From CAYTGR01 sp964437445 (GTDB lineage: Bacteria; Chloroflexota; Anaerolineae; B4-G1; SLSP01): a stretch of 64,000 bases of DNA. The translations under genes and the position numbers were made by a program. Below, one piece after another: positions 41,942 to 49,773 of the stretch. The stretch covers positions 3,167-67,166 of the forward strand of contig CAYTGR010000024.1 in the NCBI GenBank assembly GCA_964437445.1, read 5' to 3'. The number at the start of each line of letters is the position of its first letter. Positions within the stretch are counted from its first letter, which is position 1. The notes beneath the pieces are model-generated. The model was not told the origin of the DNA. It saw only the letters and a list, made by a program, of their open reading frames with translations, and ran no database searches.

Positions 41942-42778
41942 CTACAAGGCGGCGAAAGTGGTCAGCGTGATACCGGCCGCGCGCAGCTGTGCCCGCACGG
42001 CGGGCGCGGTCAGCGCGGCCAGCTCTTGCGCGCGGGGGGCATGATAGCTGGTTCGCGCGCTCAACATGGGATCGGCCTGGGCCGGATGGCACATCAGCTC
42101 GGTGACGCCCTCCGGCAGCTCCGCCAGCAGCTGGCACAGGAAAGGCAGTGGCTCCGGTACATTGTAAAAGCGCCCTTCAAACCAGGTGGGACGGCGCAGA
42201 GCGGGGGCAGCCGCGGCCTGGACCAGCAAGCGCGGACACACCTCAGCCTCCCAGACAGCCTGATAGGGGCCCCAAAAATCCAGGCAGCCGGTGGTCGTGA
42301 TCAGAGGGAAACGGATGGCCGCGCCGTAGTCGCGCGCCAGCGTGAGCAAAACGGTAAACAGAGCCGGCGTATAGCAGGCGGCATGGTGGTGGCTGTCTAA
42401 ATGACTGGGCGCCTGACCGGTGGCGCGGATGAAGGTCTCAATTTGCGCGCGCCATTCGGCCGCCACTTCTGCCGGGACTAAGGAATCGGCGCGGGCCAGC
42501 CAGGGAAGCAGCGGTGGGAAGGCCCCCGTCTCCGCTTCCACTAACGAGGGCACCTGCTCCGCCGGCAGCAACGGTGTCCCCTCGGTCAGCACTAAGTGGA
42601 CTCCGAGGTCTAGCTCTGGACAGGTGGCCTGAGCGGTCTGCAATTCAGCTGCTACCCCAGGGCAGTTCATCAGCGCCGTGGTCGCGGTGACGATCCCTTC
42701 CCGGTGGGCCTGGCGGATGCCCGCCGAAACGGCCGGGGCCAGACCGTAATCATCCGCGTTGACGATCAGCTGTTTCAT
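41942..42778 (-). CDS. ChbG/HpnK-family carbohydrate deacetylase
   Basis: A 278-residue YdjC-fold deacetylase. MKQLIVNADDYGLAPAVSAG contains the metal-binding Asp pair; the second site is in APSHLDSHHHAACYTPALF with the metal-binding His residues. The C-terminal VTELMCHPAQADP and TSYHAPRAQELAALT also fit the family. ChbG removes one acetyl group from chitobiose or its 6-phosphate; HpnK acts on N-acetylglucosaminyl hopanoid. Its place beside a GH4/ABC cluster favours the ChbG role. It lies 13 bases after the LacI gene, in one transcript with it, and its 3' end abuts the promoter of the ABC unit. Confidence 0.9.
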   Translation of the reverse strand: MKQLIVNADDYGLAPAVSAGIRQAHREGIVTATTALMNCPGVAAELQTAQATCPELDLGVHLVLTEGTPLLPAEQVPSLVEAETGAFPPLLPWLARADSLVPAEVAAEWRAQIETFIRATGQAPSHLDSHHHAACYTPALFTVLLTLARDYGAAIRFPLITTTGCLDFWGPYQAVWEAEVCPRLLVQAAAAPALRRPTWFEGRFYNVPEPLPFLCQLLAELPEGVTELMCHPAQADPMLSARTSYHAPRAQELAALTAPAVRAQLRAAGITLTTFAAL

Positions 42779-42791
42779 GGAGGAGCTCCGG

Positions 42792-43829
42792 TTACGCCGA
42801 CTCTGGCTGGCAGCCGCACGAGCGGCGGATGACGAGCTCGGTCGGCAGTAATGTCAAGGGGGCGGCCGTGCCGGTGTGGATCAGGTTGAGGAGCTGGCGG
42901 ACGGCTTCGCGGCCAACGGCTTCGGTGGGCGCGCGCACGGTGGTCAGGGGCGGGGTGAGGTAAGCCGAAAGCCGCTGGTCGTCAAAGCCCACCACGGCGA
43001 CCTCTTCTGGCACCCGTTTGCCGGCTTCTTTCAGGGCGGCCAGGGCGCCAACGGCAGCTTCGTCATCGCCGGTAAAGATGGCATCCAGCTCTAGCCCGGC
43101 CTGGAGCAGCCGACGGACAGAAGCCTGCGCCACATCGCGGTTAAAGTCACCCGGCGCGATGAGGGCGGGGTCTACCGGGAGGCCATGCTCTTCCAGCGCC
43201 TGGCGGTAGCCCAACTCGCGCCAGTGGGAATCTTCCTGCCCGGCCGGCCCGCGCAGCAAAGCGATCCGGCGACGGCCATGCACCGTGATCAGGTGCTCTA
43301 CCAGCCGCCGGGAGGCGGCTTTGTTTTCCACTGTGACGCAGGGAATCTCCAGATCGGCCGGCGGGGTTTGATGGATGAAGACCATCGGCAGGCCCAGCTC
43401 GTAGCATTGCCTGAGGGCCGGCTCGCTCAGGCTTTCGGCAAAGACCAGCAGCCCGTCGGTGTTGTGGGGTCCCAGCGAAAGCGGGAAGCTCTGGCGGGGG
43501 GTGGCCCGCCCGGAGGCCGAGATGAGGAGATCGTAGCCGGCCTCACTGGTGGCGGCCTCAATGCCGCTCAGCAGCGGCGCGAAAAAATCGCCGTGAATAT
43601 TGGTCAGGAGCAGGCCCAGCGTCTTCGTTTTGCGGGTGGCCAGACGGCGCGCGGCGGCTTGCGGGACATATTTGAGCTCGGCCATAGCCGCCTGCAAGCG
43701 GGCGGCCGTCTCTTCGGAAACCACCGCCGTCTGGTTGAGGTAGCGGCTTACGGTGGCTACCGAGACACCGGCCAGCCGGGCGACATCGCGGATGGTGGCC
43801 GAAGAGGATTTAGCGTTGGATTGGGTCAT
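42792..43829 (-). CDS. LacI-family transcriptional repressor
   Basis: A 345-residue regulator. Start at 43829 (MTQSNAKSSSATIRDVARLA), because the frame upstream is repeat A, which supplies TTTCAGAGGAGG. The helix-turn-helix reads IRDVARLAGVSVATVSRYLN, followed by the hinge AARRLATRKTKTLGLLL with the minor-groove Leu in RRLAT. The periplasmic-binding-protein-like effector domain ends GGCQP-like as RSCGCQPESA, a common tail in this family. The palindromes with central CG at the promoters at 41.9 and 44.4 kb are its probable binding sites, one controlling the ABC unit, the other its own gene. The effector is probably a saccharide of the cluster. Confidence 0.94.
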   Translation of the reverse strand: MTQSNAKSSSATIRDVARLAGVSVATVSRYLNQTAVVSEETAARLQAAMAELKYVPQAAARRLATRKTKTLGLLLTNIHGDFFAPLLSGIEAATSEAGYDLLISASGRATPRQSFPLSLGPHNTDGLLVFAESLSEPALRQCYELGLPMVFIHQTPPADLEIPCVTVENKAASRRLVEHLITVHGRRRIALLRGPAGQEDSHWRELGYRQALEEHGLPVDPALIAPGDFNRDVAQASVRRLLQAGLELDAIFTGDDEAAVGALAALKEAGKRVPEEVAVVGFDDQRLSAYLTPPLTTVRAPTEAVGREAVRQLLNLIHTGTAAPLTLLPTELVIRRSCGCQPESA

Positions 43830-44511
43830 GCCCCTCCTCTGAAAATAGAAACCCGTTAAGGAGTGAGCAAAGAGCAGTAGGGAAGTTCCTGTTTCCTGCT
43901 CACCGCTCACGGCTTACATTTGAAAAGTATGAATGAAAAGTATGAAGGATGAAGGCGGAAGGATGAAATCTCCTCCCTTGAACATAGCGCTCGTTTGTAG
44001 TCAGGCGCTTCAGCGCCGTCTGAGCCACGCTGATGGTCTTCAAGAAAATAATCCGGTCACGTGCGCGCTGGGCGCCCGGTGGTTAACCGCCGGGCCAGCC
44101 AGCAACGCCTCGTGAACGGGGCTACGGCAGCCCGGTTTACCGGGCGTGGCTTGGGTAGCCGGGCGATTGATCGCCCGGCGCCCCACCGGAAAAGACGAGT
44201 CGCAGGGGAGAACGCCTAAAGGCGTCATTACCCATTTAGCGCCTGCTAAGCCGGCTCGCCCGTGACCGAATTTAATTTTTAAACTTCATAAGCGCGGCAC
44301 TACGAACAACATAACGCTTGTTTGTAGTGGGCGCTTTAGCGCCGTCCAACCGCTAAAGCGCGTCACTCCAAACTTGAGTTTTCTGTAACCGGTTACATTA
44401 TACTCCGAAGTACCAGCCTCGTCAAGGGGGACCCGCATTATCGCTGAACACCAACGCCACGGTCAGCCCTGGTTGAGCCAACAGATGTGCAGGTGCCGCC
44501 CCGAACCGGCG
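43830..44511 (-). other. Long lacI leader with repeats A5, B5, B6 and hairpin cluster 2
   Basis: No gene is supported here. From the lacI start outward: repeat A copy 5 (43830-43920); repeat B copy 5 (43996-44020, GGCGCTTCAGCGCC); hairpins 44074-44095 (GCCCGG...CCGGGC), 44130-44145 (GCCCGGTTTACCGGGC), 44158-44179 (10-bp perfect GCCGGGCGAT/ATCGCCCGGC) and 44212-44225 (ACGCCTAAAGGCGT); repeat B copy 6 (44324-44374). The operator promoter at 44385-44425 closes the region. All of this would be transcribed as a ~555-base lacI leader. Confidence 0.75.
44385..44425 (-). promoter_or_regulatory. Operator-controlled promoter of lacI-chbG
   Basis: Minus strand TTGACG (44420-44425), 17 bases, TATAAT (44397-44402), then GTAACCGGTTAC (44385-44396) directly downstream. 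This is the same geometry as at 41.9 kb but with a single operator, which supports autoregulation by the LacI protein and lower cooperativity. Confidence 0.85.
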
Positions 44512-45435
44512 CTATGGGCCGTCTTGCCCCTTAGCCAGGTACATGAACACATCTTCCAGGGCCGGCTCGCCCGGCAGCATGGCCTGCACGGCAATGCTGT
44601 CCGCCTCCAGAGCCTGGCGGAGAGCTGCCAGGTCCGCGCCGGGCCACAGGACAACCCGCAGGTGGTCGCCGGCCAGGCTGACCCGCTGGATGGCGGGCAG
44701 TTTTTCAAGGCTGGACAGCCCGCTCAGTAGGGGGGTAGCATAGATTTCATAGACACTACCGGGCACGAAGCGCTGTTTAAGAGCCCGGGGCGTGTCCATC
44801 GCCAGCAGTTTGCCCGCGCACATCATGCCCACCCGGTTACAGTATTCAATTTCGTCCATGTAGTGAGTGGTCACCAGGATGGTCACACCTTTGGCTGCCA
44901 GGTCATAGAGCAGGTCCCAAAAAATGCGCCGGGCGTTGGGATCAACACCCGAAGTGGGTTCGTCTAAAAACAGCAGGCGCGGGCTGTGCACGATGGCAAT
45001 CCCCAGTGCCAAACGCTGCCGCCAGCCGGTCGCAAGGCCGCTGGTCAGCTCATGGATTTGGTCGGTCAGGCCCACGTGGGCGAGCGTTTCCAAAATGCGC
45101 CCTTTGTCGTTGATGCCATACACCCCGGCATAAAATCTCAGATTTTCCCACACGGTCAGGTCATCGTAGATGGCAAATTTCTGCGACATATAGCCACTGC
45201 GCGCCCGGACCGCTTCAAACTGGCGGGTGGCATCATAGCCTAACACGCTGGCGCGCCCGCTGGTGGGCCGCAGTAGCCCCAGCAACATGCGGATGGTGGT
45301 GGTCTTGCCGCTACCGTTAGGCCCCACATAGCCGACAATCTCCCCGGCTTGCACTTCAAAAGAGACGGAATCAACGGCGACAAATTCGCCAAAGCGGCGG
45401 GTCAGGTTCTCCACCTGGATGACGGGCTGCTCCAT
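44512..45435 (-). CDS. ABC transporter ATP-binding protein (exporter, second ATPase)
   Basis: A 307-residue ATPase. Start at 45435 (MEQPVIQVENLTRRFGEFVA), one base after the stop of the previous ATPase gene. Walker A GPNGSGKTTTI, Q-loop region GYMSQKFAIYDDLTVWENL, signature LTSGLATGWRQRLALGIAIV (degenerate from LSGGxxQR), Walker B LLFLDEPTSGVDP, H-loop VTTHYMDEIEYC. A ~65-residue C-terminal extension follows. It pairs with the other ATPase to drive the ABC-2 exporter. The signature motif change suggests an asymmetric ATPase pair. Confidence 0.92.
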   Translation of the reverse strand: MEQPVIQVENLTRRFGEFVAVDSVSFEVQAGEIVGYVGPNGSGKTTTIRMLLGLLRPTSGRASVLGYDATRQFEAVRARSGYMSQKFAIYDDLTVWENLRFYAGVYGINDKGRILETLAHVGLTDQIHELTSGLATGWRQRLALGIAIVHSPRLLFLDEPTSGVDPNARRIFWDLLYDLAAKGVTILVTTHYMDEIEYCNRVGMMCAGKLLAMDTPRALKQRFVPGSVYEIYATPLLSGLSSLEKLPAIQRVSLAGDHLRVVLWPGADLAALRQALEADSIAVQAMLPGEPALEDVFMYLAKGQDGP

Positions 45436-45436
45436 G

Positions 45437-46396
45437 CTACGCCTCCCGCTGCGACAGGTTGATAAAAACATCTTCCAGAACCGGGGGAATAGCCCGGGCA
45501 TCAATCAATCTCGCCCCGCCTTGCGGAATGGAAATGCGCAGGCGATCCATGACGGCCTGGGGCTGGGGCTCTTTCAGGCGCAGGTGCAGGCGGTCACCGA
45601 AGGAATGCACATCTTCCACGCCCGGATCCGCGGCGGCCAGGCGGCGTACCAGGAACTGCGGCTCGCCGCGCAGTTCCAGGATGCGGTCGTTCAGGGTGGC
45701 GCGCAGCTCGCCGGCGCTGCCTTCCAGGATCAGCTGGCCGTGGTGCATAAACCCAATCCGGTTGCAGCGCACCGCTTCGTCCATGTAGGGGGTAGAAATG
45801 AGCACGCACACACCAGCGTTTGGCTGGGCGCCGACCAATTGGATAATCAACTGCCAGAAATCCTGGCGTGTCACCGGGTCCACGCCGGTGGTGGGTTCAT
45901 CCAGCAGTAAGACGCGCGGCCGCGACACCAGGGCAATGGCCAGCCCCAATTTTTGTTTCATGCCGCCCGAAAGCTGCCCGGCCAGGCGATCTCTGAAGCT
46001 GCTCAGGTTGACGAATTCCAGGATTTCCTGGCAGCGCGGTAGCCATTCGTCGCGGCGCAGGCCGCGCACTTCGGCAAAAAAGCGAATGTTTTCCATCACG
46101 GTCAGGTCGTTATACAGCGAAAAGCGTTGAGACAGATAGCCGACCTGAGCGCGCGCCTGCTCCACCTGCCTGTCAATGGGATATCCCGCGATGGTGACCT
46201 GACCGGCATTCAGTTTGAGCGCGCCCACCAGCAGCCGGAGCGTGGTTGTCTTGCCAGCGCCGTCCGCACCGACCAGGCCATAGATCTCCCCTGCCCGCAC
46301 CTGCAAATTCAAACCATTAACCGCATGTATAGCAGCGCCTTTTGAGGTATAAAAGGTTTTATGCAGTCCGCTGGCCTGGATCAGGGTGTTTTCCAT
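45437..46396 (-). CDS. ABC transporter ATP-binding protein (exporter, first ATPase)
   Basis: A 319-residue ATPase. Walker A GADGAGKTTTLRLLVG, Q-loop GYLSQRFSLYNDLTVMENI, canonical signature QLSGGMKQKLGLAIA, Walker B VLLLDEPTTGVDP, H-loop region LISTPYMDEAVRC, where Pro replaces the usual His. It corresponds to the first half of YbhF-like fused ATPases. With the second ATPase it would form a heterodimer: here the signature is canonical but the H-loop altered, and the partner has the reverse. It lies between the HlyD adaptor and the second ATPase gene. Confidence 0.93.
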   Translation of the reverse strand: MENTLIQASGLHKTFYTSKGAAIHAVNGLNLQVRAGEIYGLVGADGAGKTTTLRLLVGALKLNAGQVTIAGYPIDRQVEQARAQVGYLSQRFSLYNDLTVMENIRFFAEVRGLRRDEWLPRCQEILEFVNLSSFRDRLAGQLSGGMKQKLGLAIALVSRPRVLLLDEPTTGVDPVTRQDFWQLIIQLVGAQPNAGVCVLISTPYMDEAVRCNRIGFMHHGQLILEGSAGELRATLNDRILELRGEPQFLVRRLAAADPGVEDVHSFGDRLHLRLKEPQPQAVMDRLRISIPQGGARLIDARAIPPVLEDVFINLSQREA

Positions 46397-46414
46397 GCCA
46401 CGCTCCCGCTCGCG

Positions 46415-47758
46415 CTACTTGAACGTGACATCGGCCGGCATGCCCGCCTTGAGCCGGTCATCTGAGTCAACGACCAGCCGGATGGCGAAGACGGTGTTCT
46501 TGCGCCCTTCCACGGTCTGGACGTTGCGCGGTGTGAACTCGGCCTGGTCGGAGATGCTGGTCACCTGCGCCCGGAAGCTGACACCGGGGAAAGAATCCAC
46601 ACGGACATCCGCCTCCTGGCCCACAAAAATCTCACCATAGCGTTCTTCGGGGACGTACACGGTAATGGTCTTCTCATCCTCCAATCCCAAGACCAGCAGA
46701 GTTGCACCGGTCAGGGCGATTTCGCCGGGCTGAATGACCCGGGTCAGCACCACCCCGTCGGCCGGCGCCGTGATGGTCAGTTTGGCGATCTGCACATCCA
46801 GCCCGGCGAGCGCCGCTTGCGCGGCGGCCACCGCGCTTTGAGCCTGGTCAACGGCGGCCTGGGCGATGGCCTGGTCGCTGGCGCTGGCCGGCGCTTGCAA
46901 CCGCGCCAGGTTGGCCCTGGCCAGGTCCAGGCTGGCCTGCGCCGCCGCCAGGTCGGCAGCGGTGTACGGCTGCTCCAACTGGCTGAGCGTGGCCCTGGCC
47001 TGCGCAAGCTGGGCCGCAGCCTGGAGCACGCGCGCCTGCGCGTTGGGTCCGGCGGTGGCAAGCAAGGCAGCGTAGTTGGCCTCAGCGGCCTGATAGTCCA
47101 GTGTGGCAAACTCCAAGGCCTGAGCCTGGGGCAACGCCGAGGCGCCCGGGCGCCAGCTCACCGGGTCATAGTTCTGCTGCGCGACTTTCAGGTTCGCCGC
47201 GGCCTTATCCAGCAACGCCTGGCTGGCAGCCAGCTGCGAGTCGGTGACGCCAGCCGCTTTGACGGCCGCCGCGTAAGATTCCTGGGCGCTGGCGACGGCG
47301 GCCCGGGCGCTGTTTAATTGCCAGGGTTGCGGCGGTTGCTTGAGGCGGTCGTAGGCAGCCTGCGCCAGGTCAACCTGGGCCTGGGCCGCGACCAGATCGG
47401 CTTCACGCGCGTTGCCGTGCTGCGCCTGTTCCAGGCGAGCCTGTGCCATGGTCAACGCAGCCTGGGCCTGTTGCAACGCAGCGAGCGCCTGGGCGCGCTG
47501 GGCCTGGAGGAGCGCGCCGTCCAGCTGAACGAGCACGTCGCCGGCGTGAACAGTATCGCCCTCGCGGGCATGGACCGCCACGACGCGCCCACCTAACTCA
47601 GCGCCGATTTGAACCTGGGTGATAGAAATTGTCCCTGAGGCCGTCAGAACGCCAGCTGTGACCTGGGCCGGGCGAACTTCAAAATACCAATAGCCCAACG
47701 CGGCCAGGGCGGCCAATGCCAGCCCACCGGGCAGGACGCGGCGTATTTTAGAATTCAT
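46415..47758 (-). CDS. HlyD-family membrane fusion (adaptor) protein
   Basis: A 447-residue periplasm-facing adaptor. Start at 47758 (MNSKIRRVLPGGLALAALAA) behind GGGAGG. One N-terminal membrane helix; first lipoyl half VVAVHAREGDTVHAGDVLVQ; a very long coiled-coil hairpin, Ala/Gln-rich (LQAQRAQALAALQQAQAALT and similar) from ~90 to 320; second lipoyl half ITAPADGVVLTRVIQPGEIA; beta barrel with VYVPEERYGEIFVGQEADVR. Similar to YbhG. In a cell with no outer membrane (as generally held for Chloroflexota) such a long adaptor may reach through the wall. Confidence 0.93.
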   Translation of the reverse strand: MNSKIRRVLPGGLALAALAALGYWYFEVRPAQVTAGVLTASGTISITQVQIGAELGGRVVAVHAREGDTVHAGDVLVQLDGALLQAQRAQALAALQQAQAALTMAQARLEQAQHGNAREADLVAAQAQVDLAQAAYDRLKQPPQPWQLNSARAAVASAQESYAAAVKAAGVTDSQLAASQALLDKAAANLKVAQQNYDPVSWRPGASALPQAQALEFATLDYQAAEANYAALLATAGPNAQARVLQAAAQLAQARATLSQLEQPYTAADLAAAQASLDLARANLARLQAPASASDQAIAQAAVDQAQSAVAAAQAALAGLDVQIAKLTITAPADGVVLTRVIQPGEIALTGATLLVLGLEDEKTITVYVPEERYGEIFVGQEADVRVDSFPGVSFRAQVTSISDQAEFTPRNVQTVEGRKNTVFAIRLVVDSDDRLKAGMPADVTFK

Positions 47759-47791
47759 CGGAACCTCCCCCTTGGATGTGCACACGGTTGC

Positions 47792-48919
47792 TCAGTCCAG
47801 GCGTTTGCGGATGCGCATGGCAGCCGCGCCCATGATGACTGCGCCGAAAATAGCCAGGGCAATAATTTCGTCCTGGATGCTGCTGAGGCCTACTCCCTTG
47901 AGCATCAACACGCGGATAATGATCAAGAAATAGCGCATGGGGATCAAGTACGATAGGCCCTGCAAAATCAGCGGGAAGTTGTTGATCGGGAATAAAAACC
48001 CCGACAGAAAAATGCCCGGCAGCAGGGTCATGAAGACGGTCAACATGGCTTCTTGCTGCGTTTTTGCCACACTGGAGGCCAGCAGGCCGACCCCCAGCCC
48101 TGAAAACAGGAACAGCACGCAGGAGCAGGCGATCAGCAACAGGGAGCCGCGCACCGGCACGCCAAAGATCCAATGCCCAAAGGCGATGACTTCACACGCA
48201 TCAAACAAACCCAGGATCACATACGGCAGGATTTTGCCTACCACCAGCTCTAGCTGGCGGATGGGCGTGACGATCAGCTGCTCAATCGTGCCAAACTCCC
48301 GTTCGCGCACCACAGCAAAAGCCGTCAGCAGACCGGTGATGGCGTAGAGGATCATGGCGATGACGCCGGGGATCATGAAGTAAGCCGAAACCATATCCGG
48401 GTTGTACCACACTGTAGTACGTACCTCGACTGGGAACTGCACTTTCCAGCTCAACCCGCTGCGGGCGAGCTTTTGCACCATCAACTCGGTGGCATGGTTT
48501 TGGGCGATGAGCATCGCCGCCGAAAGGGCCGTGCTGGCAATGGTGGGGTCCGATCCATCCAGGATGAAGCTAACCTGGGCCTGTCCCTGGCGCAGGCGGA
48601 CGGCGTAGTCAGGCGGGATCACCAGCCCCACGCCGACCTGGCCCTTTTCAATCAGATCAGTCAGCTCGGCGTTGGTATTGACCGCATAAGCCAGGACGAA
48701 ATAATCGGTTGTCTGGTAAGCATCCAGCAAGGCGGTGGATTCAACGCTGTGACTCTGGTCAAAGACGGCGATGGGCATATATTTCACATCATTGGAAAAA
48801 ACATAACTGAGCAGCACCATCTGCACCAGGGGAACCAGTAAGACCAAAGCCAGCATCCGTTTGTCACGAAATAGCTGGATAAATTCTTTGCGCAGGATGG
48901 CGATCAGGCGTGATTTCAT
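47792..48919 (-). CDS. ABC-2 type permease (YbhR/YbhS-like)
   Basis: A 375-residue exporter permease. N-terminal helix after MKSRLIAILRKEFIQLFRDK, a large extracytoplasmic domain (~45-175), then five helices. The family signature is AVVREREFGTIEQLIVTPIR, the ATPase-coupling segment of ABC-2 permeases. Only one permease is encoded; homologous systems usually have two. Its ATG overlaps the TetR stop as ATGA, so it is co-transcribed and coupled to its regulator. Confidence 0.93.
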   Translation of the reverse strand: MKSRLIAILRKEFIQLFRDKRMLALVLLVPLVQMVLLSYVFSNDVKYMPIAVFDQSHSVESTALLDAYQTTDYFVLAYAVNTNAELTDLIEKGQVGVGLVIPPDYAVRLRQGQAQVSFILDGSDPTIASTALSAAMLIAQNHATELMVQKLARSGLSWKVQFPVEVRTTVWYNPDMVSAYFMIPGVIAMILYAITGLLTAFAVVREREFGTIEQLIVTPIRQLELVVGKILPYVILGLFDACEVIAFGHWIFGVPVRGSLLLIACSCVLFLFSGLGVGLLASSVAKTQQEAMLTVFMTLLPGIFLSGFLFPINNFPLILQGLSYLIPMRYFLIIIRVLMLKGVGLSSIQDEIIALAIFGAVIMGAAAMRIRKRLD

Positions 48920-49545
48920 GGTTTCTCCGCTTTCAAGATGCCATGCAGGAAGATCTCAACATACGGTTCCAGGGTGCCCGGCCCCGCAACGGAAGCGATG
49001 AGCGGATCGAGCGCCGGGAAAGCGTTCCGGTCGAGGGCAGTTTGGGCCAGGTAGTATGAGATGAAAATGCCCACGAATGACAGCAAGATGGCCTGAGGCG
49101 GCAGAGCGCGCAGTTCGCCCTTATCCTTGCCAAAACGCTCAATCAACGGCAACACCTGCGGGATGATGGTGCGCGCCAGATGTGGCGCGTGCAGGCCCTG
49201 GAACTCGCTGATTTCAATGAAAACCAGCTTGAGAAAGTCGGGCCGCCGGCCCAGCTCAGCGGTGATGGTGCGGGCGGCGTTACGCACAAACTCCTCCGGC
49301 GAATCGCCCTCAGAACTGTTCAGAATGTCCAGCATCTGGCGGTAGGGATGCTGATCCAGTAACACCTGGGTGAAAATCGCTTCCTTGCTGGTGAAGTGGT
49401 TGTAGATGCCACTCAGAGAGGTGTTGGATCGTCGGGCGATCTGGCGCATGGAGGTGGCGTGGAAGCCCTGCTCTATGAACAGACTGCAAGCGGCTGTGAG
49501 GATGGCTTGTTTTGTGCTCTCGCCTTTGGTGAGGGTGGTGTCCAT
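48916..49545 (-). CDS. TetR-family regulator of the ABC-2 exporter
   Basis: A 209-residue repressor with helix-turn-helix MRQIARRSNTSLSGIYNHFT preceded by ILTAACSLFIEQGFHATS. The C-terminal ligand domain is helical (LVFIEISEFQGLHAPHLART). The gene heads the exporter operon and has a strong palindrome overlapping its promoter, so it probably represses the operon until an exported compound binds. The layout recalls CecR (YbiH) next to ybhGFSR in Escherichia coli. The ligand is unknown. Confidence 0.92.
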   Translation of the reverse strand: MDTTLTKGESTKQAILTAACSLFIEQGFHATSMRQIARRSNTSLSGIYNHFTSKEAIFTQVLLDQHPYRQMLDILNSSEGDSPEEFVRNAARTITAELGRRPDFLKLVFIEISEFQGLHAPHLARTIIPQVLPLIERFGKDKGELRALPPQAILLSFVGIFISYYLAQTALDRNAFPALDPLIASVAGPGTLEPYVEIFLHGILKAEKP

Positions 49546-49566
49546 TGCACGCTACCTTTCACAAAA

Positions 49567-49618
49567 GATACGAACGAACGTTCGTATCAATAATAGCGCA
49601 AAGTCCAGCGCCTGTCAA
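49567..49618 (-). promoter_or_regulatory. TetR promoter and palindromic operator
   Basis: Minus strand TTGACA (49613-49618), 17 bases, TATTAT (49590-49595). Directly downstream is GATACGAA...TTCGTATC (49567-49588) containing the perfect palindrome ACGAACGTTCGT (49574-49585), placed over the start of transcription. Confidence 0.85.
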
Positions 49619-49647
49619 CAGGTCGTCAACGTGATCCGCAGTCATAC

Positions 49648-49682
49648 AAAACCGGGGGCATCTTTTAGATGCCCCCGGTTTT
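49648..49682 (-). terminator. Terminator of tRNA-Ser
   Basis: A 16-bp perfect stem (49648-49663 with 49667-49682, AAAACCGGGGGCATCT arms) with a 3-base loop, ending in TTTT on the minus strand, starting right after the tRNA 3' end. Confidence 0.9.
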
Positions 49683-49683
49683 C

Positions 49684-49773
49684 TGGCGGAGAGGGTGGGA
49701 TTTGAACCCACGGTACCTTTCGGTACACGCGCTCTCCAGGCGCGCGCGTTAGGCCGGACTACGCTACCTCTCC
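49684..49773 (-). tRNA. tRNA-Ser (anticodon GGA)
   Basis: A 90-base class II tRNA read on the minus strand. Acceptor stem GGAGAGG/CCTCTCC with discriminator G and an encoded CCA. The anticodon loop CTGGAGA between CGCGC/GCGCG gives GGA, reading UCC and UCU. The long variable arm (GTACCGAAAGGTAC) and T-loop GGTTCAAATC confirm tRNA-Ser. Confidence 0.96.
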
